This document shows, one piece after another, positions 1 to 5,940 of a stretch of 9,995 nucleotides of DNA (positions are counted from its first letter, which is position 1; every line of letters begins with the position of its first letter). This stretch comes from AV133 sp035567015. GTDB taxonomy: Bacteria; Verrucomicrobiota; Verrucomicrobiia; Chthoniobacterales; UBA10450. The position numbers were made by a program, and so were the translations under genes. Below the pieces are notes generated by a model. The model had not been told where the DNA came from. It did not search any database and worked only from the letters and a program-made list of their open reading frames with translations. The stretch is from NCBI GenBank assembly GCA_035567015.1, contig DATMPQ010000258.1, forward strand, positions 1 to 9,995, read 5' to 3'.

Positions 1-1122
1 CAATATCACACCGTACGCGAGCTGGTGCCGACTTCTTCCGGCACGAATCAGTTCGTTATCGATTCCGACTTTGGCGTGTTTGACGCGGACGGGAACGAAA
101 TGCTGGCGCGCCGAGTGAAGGAAGTCTACGCCATCGCCAGGCTCAAGGATGTTTCCCGCACGGATCAGTTCAAGGACTCCCTCGCCACTGCGGCCAAGGG
201 CACATACAACGCTGCCAAAAATATCGTTAAAGATCCGGCCCAAGCTCTTTCCAACGTGCCAAAAGGCATCATGAAGTTCATGGGGAAGGCCGGAGAATCG
301 ATCAAAAATGTTGGGAAGAAGAAGGAAGATGGTGGAGCTCAGGAGGAAAGCAAAGTTCAACAAATGATCGGTTACTCCAACACCAAGCGAAAAATTGCGG
401 TCAGCATGGGAATCGATCCCTACAGCACCAACACCGTGTTACAGAAAGAACTGGATGAAGTCGCCTGGGCATCGTGGGCGGGCGGGTTCACCTTCAGCGC
501 CGGGACATTTCCAATCAGTGGGCCGGTAGGAGCGGCGCTTACCGTTACCAACATAAGCGACTCGCTCGACAAATTGGTTCACGAAAAACCGCCTGCTGAT
601 CTCAGGCAGATCAATCGAAGCGGTCTGCGGAGCGTCGGCGCAAGCGAAAAAGATACCGACCGATTTTTGAACAACACCGCATTCACGCCCACTCACCAGA
701 CCGCATTCGTACTCAACCTCAAATCCCTTGGCGGAGTGGCCAATCGGGGGGCGTTCGTCCACGCCGCAGCCGAAAAAAGCTCCAGCGAGTCCGACGCGCT
801 GTTTTGCGTGCAGACTGCGGCCTTGATGGGCCAGCTCCACACCGGCGAACATCCGCTTGCTCGCATCGCTATGATCGGAAACTTTCCAATCTGCATCGGC
901 AAAGACGGAACAGTCATCGTGGCCCTGCAATGGGACTATGCTGCCTGGACATCGGGCGCCGCTCGCTTCCTGGAGGAAGTGCAAGAACTGGCCACCCAAT
1001 CAAACGAGAAGAGACCAGTCCTGATCGAGCTTTCCGGAGAAGCTTCGCCGCGTTTGAAACAGGAATTGCAGGATCGCGGTTTCACGCTGCGAGATCGAGT
1101 CAGTCCGGGACCGCTTAAGTGA
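1..1122 (+). CDS. Unrecognised protein, 5' end cut by window edge
   Basis: The reading frame is open from base 1, where eight codons precede the first GTG at 25, and it ends at a TGA at 1120-1122. The true start probably lies upstream, so at least 373 residues are present. I recognise no family. Roughly residues 50-110 of the visible part are rich in Lys, Ala and Gly, with repeated amphipathic stretches (TAAKGTYNAAKNIVKDPAQA, MKFMGKAGESIKNVGKKK). A Gly/Ser/Thr-rich, mildly hydrophobic segment (GGFTFSAGTFPISGPVGAAL) sits mid-protein. The C-terminal third looks like a compact globular domain with hydrophobic strands (ALMGQL, IAMIGNFPICI, VIVALQWDYAAW). No signal peptide can be judged because the N-terminus is missing. 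The next gene starts 63 bases downstream on the same strand, so co-transcription is possible but unproven. It is unlikely to be a shadow frame: it is long, unbroken, and its composition is protein-like. Confidence 0.75.
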   Translation, partial: QYHTVRELVPTSSGTNQFVIDSDFGVFDADGNEMLARRVKEVYAIARLKDVSRTDQFKDSLATAAKGTYNAAKNIVKDPAQALSNVPKGIMKFMGKAGESIKNVGKKKEDGGAQEESKVQQMIGYSNTKRKIAVSMGIDPYSTNTVLQKELDEVAWASWAGGFTFSAGTFPISGPVGAALTVTNISDSLDKLVHEKPPADLRQINRSGLRSVGASEKDTDRFLNNTAFTPTHQTAFVLNLKSLGGVANRGAFVHAAAEKSSSESDALFCVQTAALMGQLHTGEHPLARIAMIGNFPICIGKDGTVIVALQWDYAAWTSGAARFLEEVQELATQSNEKRPVLIELSGEASPRLKQELQDRGFTLRDRVSPGPLK

Positions 1123-1185
1123 TCTCTTGCTAATTGCGGTCCGAGGAAGCCACGGGTTGAAAACAAACGAAGACCCGAACGCTCT

Positions 1186-2184
1186 ATGAAAGCGATTAGA
1201 TTCATCGCTTGGATACTCGCCTGGTTCGGCGCCTTCGTTTGTGCGGCATGGGCAACAGGCGCGCTCTATTTTGATTTCCCCATTCTTACGCTTCGTGCAC
1301 CGGTCGCGATCATGTTTTTGATCGTTCTGTTTGTTTCGGTAATCTTCATTCCTGGAAAGCTGCGAAGGCTCGTGGCCGCCCTTGGCGGGTTCGCATTGGT
1401 TCTCGGATGGTGGCTCACACTCAAGCCAAGCAATAATCGACCTTGGCCGCCCGATGTTGCCCAAACCGCTTGGGCCGAGATCAACGGTGATAAAGTCACC
1501 ATTCACAACGTCCGCAACTGCGACTACCGGACCGAGGCCGACTACACGCCGCATTGGGAGACGCGCACCGTGCGCATATCGCAGATCGCCGGGATCGATC
1601 TCGCGGTCAATTACTGGGGCTCGCCCTGGATCGCGCATCCCATCCTCAGCTTCCAATTCGCCGATGCGCCGCCCATTTGTTTCTCCATTGAGACGCGCAA
1701 GAAGCTTGGCCAAACCTACTCGACCATCGGTGGGCTCTACCGGCAGTTCGAACTTATCTACATCGTGGCCGACGAGCGCGACGTGATCCGCGTTCGGACG
1801 AATTATCGGAAGGGCGAGGACATCTATCTTTACCGCACTACCATTTCTCCGGTGGACGCGCGCGAACGCTTCCTCGAATACATCCGTTCGCTCAACGCTC
1901 TACGGGACAAAGCGCGCTGGTATAACGCCATCACGACCAACTGCACCACGAGCATCCGCACGCAGCACGTCGCCACGGAGCGTATGCCTTGGGACTGGCG
2001 CATCCTCGTTAATGGTAAGGGCGACGAGCTGCTCTACGAGCGCGGTGTCCTCGACCAGAGTGTGCCATTCGCCGAGTTGAAGCGCCGCGCCTACATCAAT
2101 GCTCGAGCCCGGGCCGCCAACGACGCCCCCGATTTTTCCGAGCGAATCCGCACGCATGTCGTGGGAGCAGTCCCGAGCCGCTGA
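1186..2184 (+). CDS. DUF4105 (Lnb N-terminal domain family) membrane protein
   Basis: This 332-residue protein starts at ATG 1186. It has three predicted membrane helices (about residues 5-27, 38-56 and 62-79), then a soluble domain that I recognise as DUF4105 from recalled family signatures. These include VTIHNVRNCDYRTEADYTPH (104-123), NYWGSPWIAHPILSF (142-155), the YRQFELIYIVADERDVIRVR stretch (185-204), WYNAITTNCTTS (245-256) and the WDWRILVNG block (269-277). The Cys in NCTT (C253) is a candidate active-site residue. DUF4105 is named for the N-terminal domain of Lnb, an Enterococcus lipoprotein intramolecular acyltransferase, but most members with this short N-terminal three-helix layout are uncharacterised, so acyl transfer is only a possibility. 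The position usually occupied by Phe in the NVRNF-like motif is Cys112 here, by my recollection of the family. The membrane topology suggests the catalytic-like domain lies on the periplasmic side. No clear ribosome binding site is visible. Confidence 0.88.
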   Translation: MKAIRFIAWILAWFGAFVCAAWATGALYFDFPILTLRAPVAIMFLIVLFVSVIFIPGKLRRLVAALGGFALVLGWWLTLKPSNNRPWPPDVAQTAWAEINGDKVTIHNVRNCDYRTEADYTPHWETRTVRISQIAGIDLAVNYWGSPWIAHPILSFQFADAPPICFSIETRKKLGQTYSTIGGLYRQFELIYIVADERDVIRVRTNYRKGEDIYLYRTTISPVDARERFLEYIRSLNALRDKARWYNAITTNCTTSIRTQHVATERMPWDWRILVNGKGDELLYERGVLDQSVPFAELKRRAYINARARAANDAPDFSERIRTHVVGAVPSR

Positions 2185-2244
2185 CTCACCGACGCAGCCG
2201 GTAGTCGACCGGTAGAGGATCCTGTTCTCGTCCGAGAGTCAGCG
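2179..2244. repeat. Nested inverted repeats at 3' end of DUF4105 gene
   Basis: CGCTGACTC (2179-2187) and GAGTCAGCG (2236-2244) are perfect 9-bp inverted arms that enclose the stop codon and the 48 bases after it. Inside lie a 5-bp stem with a 5-base loop, CCGGT/ACCGG (2198-2212), and a short CTCG/CGAG palindrome (2227-2236). Together they could fold into a branched RNA at the end of the transcript. No T-run follows, so a Rho-independent terminator cannot be claimed. It could equally be a degenerate repeat element. Confidence 0.35.
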
Positions 2245-2390
2245 ATAATCGCGGCGGCATTGAGCGCGCAGGCCGTGCGTGCATTGGGCGTGCAGTCGCG
2301 TTGCATTCTCATTTTAGTTAGCGTCGGGATGCGGGATGACAGGAAAACACTTATGCACGGTCAAAGTGACTGAAGGTGTCATGTCATCTG

Positions 2391-2428
2391 GCGAGCGTCA
2401 CTCGCAGTTCTCGGGATCCGAAAACTGC
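2391..2428 (-). terminator. Tandem hairpins after trxA, possible transcript end
   Basis: Two hairpins follow the trxA stop directly on the minus strand. The first (2404-2428) pairs GCAGTT with AACTGC, then after one mismatch TCGG with CCGA, around a 3-base loop; it begins two bases after the stop codon. The second (2391-2405) pairs GCGAG with CTCGC around a 5-base loop and shares two bases with the first. There is no T-run, so this may be a 3'-end-protecting structure or a factor-dependent terminator rather than an intrinsic one. The genes on the two sides are convergent, which fits a termination zone. The rest of the 245-base gap (2185-2429) shows no gene. Confidence 0.35.
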
Positions 2429-2429
2429 C

Positions 2430-2759
2430 TTATGCCAGCGCGTCGATCCGGCCGAGCAAATCTTTCTTGCTCGTCATCCCGGTGATTTGATCCCGCAGTT
2501 GCCCGTTCTTGAAGAAAAGGAGGGCCGGAATGGCGCGGATGTTGTACTTAACGGAAAGGCTTTGGTTTTCATCCACGTTGACCTTTGCGATCTTGATCGT
2601 GCTCGCTTTTTCCCGCGCAATCTCATCAAGGAGCGGCGCGATCATTTTGCAGGGGCCGCACCATTCCGCCCAAAAATCGACAATCACAGGCTTGTCGCTT
2701 TGCGTGATTTCGCGATCGAAGTTGGATTCGTCGAGATTGATGGTCGCGGAGTTCTCCAT
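2430..2759 (-). CDS. trxA: Thioredoxin 1
   Basis: Small cytosolic dithiol-disulfide oxidoreductase that donates electrons to enzymes such as ribonucleotide reductase and methionine sulfoxide reductases, and is itself recycled by thioredoxin reductase. From the ATG at 2759 it has 109 residues, the same length as E. coli TrxA. The whole fold is recognisable: a buried Asp28 in VDFWAEW, the active site W33-C34-G35-P36-C37 followed by KMIAPLLDEIA, the KVNVDEN strand, and the cis-proline Pro78 in IPALLFFKNG. Ala follows the cis-proline where E. coli has Thr, a minor variation. An in-frame TTG at 2783 would add eight residues, but it lies inside the end of the upstream gene and gives an unusual N-terminal tail, so I prefer the ATG. 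That ATG is five bases after the stop of the upstream tail-anchored gene, which suggests translational coupling; there is no Shine-Dalgarno motif of its own. Confidence 0.96.
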   Translation of the reverse strand: MENSATINLDESNFDREITQSDKPVIVDFWAEWCGPCKMIAPLLDEIAREKASTIKIAKVNVDENQSLSVKYNIRAIPALLFFKNGQLRDQITGMTSKKDLLGRIDALA

Positions 2760-2764
2760 TTGAT

Positions 2765-3301
2765 TTAGGAAATGTAAGTCCAAATCTGAATAATCAAAAT
2801 CACCGTGGAAACGCCAAGCAGCGTCCAGCAGAGCGGCATCGGACTTGCATCGACCATCGCGGTCGTATCCTTCGTTGCCACAGTGAGGGGAGGAGTCTGG
2901 AGAGTAATCTCTGGCATGGTAACGAGCGGCCGAGCTTTTTTCATCTGAACCGCTGGTAATGCCGTGGGGCGGGGATCAGGCAAGACCGCGATCCGCGCGG
3001 TCTCTTTCTTCGGCTCGGGTGCACTGTCGGCCGAGGAACTCGCCATTGGATGAGACGCAGTGGGCGGTTTTGGCGAGAAAGCGGGAGAGGGAGGTGACGG
3101 TGGGAAAAATCGCGGCGGGTTGACTACCTTGGCACAGTCAGGGGACCCGGCTGGCGGTGCTGGAACTGTCGATGGCGGATGAGCTGGCAAATTAATTCCG
3201 GCAATGTCGCGCGATTCATTGCCCGCACCGGGCGGCTTCGCGGGAGGTAGTGGCGCAGCAATGCGAACTGTCTCTTTCTTGGTTTCGTTTGAGTCAGCCA
3301 T
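2765..3301 (-). CDS. Proline-rich tail-anchored protein, unknown function
   Basis: From the ATG at 3301 this gives 178 residues. An upstream ATG at 3352 is in frame (195 residues), but I prefer 3301 because the protein then begins MADSNETKKETVRIA, a soluble charged start. About 150 residues are low-complexity and rich in Pro, Ala and Ser. One hydrophobic helix at about 157-176 leaves only a couple of residues after it, so the protein is probably held by its C-terminus with the proline-rich part in the cytoplasm. The motif KKET(V/A)RIA occurs twice, at 8-15 and 98-105, each followed by a proline-rich run. I do not recognise a characterised family. The gene ends five bases before the trxA ATG, which hints at a redox-linked or membrane-organising job, but this is only context. 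There is one Cys in the proline-rich part and one at the edge of the helix. Low-complexity composition means the ORF could be over-read, but the clean membrane tail and repeated motif argue for a real gene. Confidence 0.75.
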   Translation of the reverse strand: MADSNETKKETVRIAAPLPPAKPPGAGNESRDIAGINLPAHPPSTVPAPPAGSPDCAKVVNPPRFFPPSPPSPAFSPKPPTASHPMASSSADSAPEPKKETARIAVLPDPRPTALPAVQMKKARPLVTMPEITLQTPPLTVATKDTTAMVDASPMPLCWTLLGVSTVILIIQIWTYIS

Positions 3302-3480
3302 GAGGCGTTGCAAGTCAGTTTCTAAAATTGCTGAAAACCGTCCACCTGTCACTCGCTAAGTTGAATGCCGAGTAGAAAATTTTTGCTGCTAACCCGTAGC
3401 CGTTGCACTCTGCGCCGCTGCCGGAGCGCTTTGACGCGCAAGAGCTGCGTGACGTGTGCGTGCAAGCCTTTCACACTCGC

Positions 3481-3507
3481 GTCGCACTCGCGGCAGCGAG
3501 CGGCGAC
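3481..3507 (-). terminator. Strong hairpin 8 bases after rimO stop
   Basis: GTCGC/GCGAC form the outer stem and CTCGC/GCGAG the inner stem, with a small internal bulge (CG opposite one base) and a 4-base loop. It is GC-rich and sits just downstream of the rimO stop codon, at the start of the 213-base gap before the next minus-strand gene. No T-run follows. It may end or stabilise the ftsK–rodZ–rimO transcript. I see no convincing gene in the rest of the gap (3302-3514). Confidence 0.4.
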
Positions 3508-3514
3508 AGCAGCC

Positions 3515-4948
3515 TTATGCCAATAGATCGTACCCGCGTCTTCCAGCGATTCTTCGCCAAGTGAATTCGCCCACCGGTGCGGGTTTCGTGAGAACAACGC
3601 GCCCATCTACATCGGGCGCATCGGCCTCGGTGCGCGCAGTGTGGGGCTGATCGACCAATAACTTCAATTCGCGTCCAACTTTTTCCTGGGCCAGCTCGTG
3701 CGCAATCTTTTGCTGGATCGACATCGCTATTCGGTGGCGCGCGTTCTTGATCTTGGCCGGAATTTGGTCCGGCATTTTTGCCGCGCGCGAGCCATCTTCC
3801 TGCGAATATTTGAAGATGCCGAGCCGTTCAAATCGAGTGCGCTGGATAAACTCGAGGAGAGCCTCGAACTTCGGATCGGTCTCGCCTGGGAATCCAACGA
3901 TGAAAGTCGTGCGCAAGGCGAGGCCGGGAATGCCGGCGCGCAGTCTGTTGATCAAATTCTCAATATGATCGCGTGAAGTTTCCCGCCGCATCCGGTACAG
4001 CATCGACTCATCAATGTGTTGCAAAGGAATATCGATGTAGCGCGCGACCTTGTCGCATTCGGCGATTGTCGCGATCAATTCATCGCTCCAATGCGCCGGA
4101 TGCGTATAAAGCAGGCGCACCCAGAACTCGCCTTCGATTTCCTGGATGGCGCGCAGCAGTGCGGCCAGCGTCGGGCCGCGTGATGAATCGACCGGTTGCC
4201 GCGGTCCCGCTTTCTCTGGCCACAAGTCCATTCCGTAATAGGTTGTGTCCTGACTGATCAAATTGATCTCGCGGACGCCTTCGCCGACGAGTCCCCGGAC
4301 TTCTGCGAGCACGGAATCGGGAGAGCGACTGCGATGTTTTCCGCGCATTTGCGGGATCACGCAAAAACTGCACGGGTGATTGCAACCCTCCGCAATCTTC
4401 AAGTACGCGGAGTGCGCAGGAGTAAGCCGGAAGCGCGGCGTATCATAATCGGGAATGTAGCGCGGGCGCGGCGTGACGAAATCAACTTGCCGGTTTGAGG
4501 AAACATCGAACGCCGAACATCCAACGTCCAACGTCCAAGTCAGCTTGTTCGAAGTTGGAAGTTCGAAGTTGGAAGTTCGATGTTTTCCGAGAATTCTCTC
4601 CACGATTCCGCCAAGCTGCGCAACCTGATCGAGCCCGATGAATGCGTCCACTTCGGGAAGCGCTTCACGTAATTCGCACGAGAAGCGCTGCGCCATACAA
4701 CCGCTCACGATCAGTTTTTGATGTGGTCGTTTGCTTAGCCCGCGTTGCTGATGCGCTTCAAGAATCGCCTCGATCGATTCTTCCTTGGCCGAATCGATGA
4801 ACGCGCATGTGTTGATGACCAGAACGTCGGCTTCGTCTGCGTTCGTGGTTATTTCCATTCCGTGCTGCAAAACGCTTCCGAGCATGATCTCGGCATCGAC
4901 AAGATTCTTGGCGCAGCCGAGGCTGATCATACCAATCTTTGCGCTCAT
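3515..4948 (-). CDS. rimO: Ribosomal protein S12 methylthiotransferase RimO
   Basis: Radical SAM enzyme that methylthiolates the beta-carbon of a conserved aspartate in ribosomal protein S12, using two iron-sulfur clusters. The N-terminal methylthiotransferase domain (about 3-120) has its three cluster cysteines C12 (SLGCAKN), C48 (NTCAF) and C84 (SGCMA). The radical SAM domain carries C189-x3-C193-x2-C196 (GCNHPCSFC) and continues through RLLYTHPAHW, YIDIPLQH and TTFIVGFPGETD. A C-terminal TRAM domain ends at the ADAPDVDGRVVL region and YDLLA. At 477 residues it is longer than E. coli RimO (441). Most of the excess is a roughly 30-residue segment (about 121-150) between the first two domains, encoded by a heptad-repeat palindrome (separate entry). 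The start at ATG 4948 gives the family's usual beginning, MSAKIGMISLGCAKN. It lies 24 bases after the rodZ-like gene, probably in one operon. RimO is told from MiaB by sequence style and by the ADAPDVDG TRAM segment. Confidence 0.95.
   Translation of the reverse strand: MSAKIGMISLGCAKNLVDAEIMLGSVLQHGMEITTNADEADVLVINTCAFIDSAKEESIEAILEAHQQRGLSKRPHQKLIVSGCMAQRFSCELREALPEVDAFIGLDQVAQLGGIVERILGKHRTSNFELPTSNKLTWTLDVGCSAFDVSSNRQVDFVTPRPRYIPDYDTPRFRLTPAHSAYLKIAEGCNHPCSFCVIPQMRGKHRSRSPDSVLAEVRGLVGEGVREINLISQDTTYYGMDLWPEKAGPRQPVDSSRGPTLAALLRAIQEIEGEFWVRLLYTHPAHWSDELIATIAECDKVARYIDIPLQHIDESMLYRMRRETSRDHIENLINRLRAGIPGLALRTTFIVGFPGETDPKFEALLEFIQRTRFERLGIFKYSQEDGSRAAKMPDQIPAKIKNARHRIAMSIQQKIAHELAQEKVGRELKLLVDQPHTARTEADAPDVDGRVVLTKPAPVGEFTWRRIAGRRGYDLLA
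4501..4586. repeat. Palindromic heptad-repeat element inside rimO
   Basis: Two arms of 7-base units face each other. The right arm has the 14-base unit GTTCGAAGTTGGAA twice in perfect tandem (4547-4560, 4561-4574), then GTTCGAT. The left arm reads GAACGCC, GAACATC, CAACGTC, CAACGTC, CAAGTCA. The outer ends are an exact 11-bp inverted repeat, AAACATCGAAC (4501-4511) and GTTCGATGTTT (4575-4585), so the whole can form an imperfect long hairpin. I see no obvious target-site duplication. It encodes residues about 121-150 of RimO in frame, without a stop. Confidence 0.85.
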
Positions 4949-4972
4949 GTTTGAGAAACGCCGGCGAGGGCG

Positions 4973-5926
4973 CTATTCGATCGTGACGTCAGCGTCGTTC
5001 TCGGCTACGACCTTGCCATTTTTCCTGATCTGGACGGCGTCACGATCGAGCACCCGCACGGCGATATGTTGACCGCGAAATTCCACCGTCCCATCAGCCG
5101 GCGAAATCCAGCGCTCGAAAGCCGGTTTCTCCGTCTCGCTGTCCACTATAACTTTGATGTAGGTTTTCTTTAATGGCTTGATGTCGACGCGATTCAGTCC
5201 GGTTGAACCCGCGGCCGGAGAACTTTCCGCGGCCTCAGCTTTCACGAGATCCTCCTGACGCACCGGCTCGGCTCGGCGGATTTCAGGCTCTTTCGTCGGG
5301 GCCGGCGATGCTGCCACGACCGCTGCTGGGGTACTCACAACAACGGGCGCGGCTGTCGGAGTAGTAGCAGAAGCAATTGGAGATACACCGGCGGCTGTTT
5401 TGGCGGAAACTTTTCCGACCGGCTCGGCTTGCCGGGCGATGATTGTCCCGGAGGTTACGGGCGAGGCAGTGGGCGTGGCCGCTGCAGCTTGGTTTTTCGT
5501 TTCACTGCGCGGTCCGATCCGCTGCAAGTTAAGAATCAACTTCATGAACGAAAAACCAATGAGGAGAACCACCACCCCGATCACAAACGGAACGAGTGAC
5601 CCGCGATTTGTCGATTTGGGAATTATCGGTGTGCGTGCCGGCTTCGGCGCCGGATTGTCCTGGAGATAAGAGTAACCGTCCACTGTGACGCTCTCGGAGC
5701 CTTCGAACGCTTCGAGATACGGCGTCACATCGACATCCAAAAATTTCCCGTAGATGAGCAGGAACCCTTTCGCATAAGCAAGGCTGGGGAATTGAGAAAA
5801 ATCGTCTGCCTCGATCTCCGCCAGACGTGATGGGCGGATTTTGGTCAGGCGCGCGGCTTCGTCGAGCGACAGGTTCCGCGCGCGCCTCGCTTCCTGAAAT
5901 TTTTTGCCGAGCCCTTCGATAGACAT
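4973..5926 (-). CDS. RodZ-like HTH/DUF4115 membrane protein
   Basis: This 317-residue protein has the RodZ layout: an N-terminal Xre-type helix-turn-helix domain (about 4-70, LGKKFQEARRARNLSLDEAA then the IRPSRLAEIEADDF block), one membrane helix (about 111-131), a long Ala/Pro/Thr/Val-rich linker (about 140-245), and a C-terminal beta-rich DUF4115-type domain (about 254-316) in the periplasm. In E. coli, RodZ ties MreB filaments to the cell-wall elongation machinery; the HTH fold there binds MreB rather than DNA. The same role is likely here, though no partner such as mreB is in the window. It starts 14 bases after the ftsK stop and ends 24 bases before rimO. An ftsK–rodZ/ymfM-type neighbourhood is also known in other phyla. 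The linker is low-complexity and its length is probably variable. No Shine-Dalgarno motif precedes the ATG. The rodZ symbol is withheld because the family is divergent outside Proteobacteria. Confidence 0.87.
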   Translation of the reverse strand: MSIEGLGKKFQEARRARNLSLDEAARLTKIRPSRLAEIEADDFSQFPSLAYAKGFLLIYGKFLDVDVTPYLEAFEGSESVTVDGYSYLQDNPAPKPARTPIIPKSTNRGSLVPFVIGVVVLLIGFSFMKLILNLQRIGPRSETKNQAAAATPTASPVTSGTIIARQAEPVGKVSAKTAAGVSPIASATTPTAAPVVVSTPAAVVAASPAPTKEPEIRRAEPVRQEDLVKAEAAESSPAAGSTGLNRVDIKPLKKTYIKVIVDSETEKPAFERWISPADGTVEFRGQHIAVRVLDRDAVQIRKNGKVVAENDADVTIE

Positions 5927-5940
5927 CTTAGAAATGCCGG

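Noticed and set aside
439..999. 186-residue minus-strand open frame
   Set aside because: Antisense to the long plus-strand gene, with no recognisable protein features; the plus-strand reading is much longer and continuous to the window edge.
1000..1713. 237-residue minus-strand open frame
   Set aside because: Lies opposite two plus-strand genes and its product is low-quality, rich in Arg/Gly/Pro. It is a shadow of the DUF4105 gene and the end of the preceding one.
2185..2300. tRNA-like or small RNA gene in the convergent gap
   Set aside because: Stems are present, but no cloverleaf, T-loop consensus or promoter could be assembled.
3349..3606. 85-residue minus-strand open frame across the rimO end and the following gap
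   Set aside because: Half of it is rimO in another frame. The remainder is Arg/Leu-rich with no start or family support, so the gap is treated as non-coding.
4501..4586. CRISPR-like array
   Set aside because: The repeats are contiguous 7- and 14-base units without spacers and lie inside a conserved gene; no cas genes are present.
3515..4948. MiaB (tRNA methylthiotransferase) as the identity
   Set aside because: Both share the MTTase–radical SAM–TRAM layout, but the SLGCAKN start, the GCNHPCSFCVIPQMRG block and the C-terminal ADAPDVDG motif match RimO.
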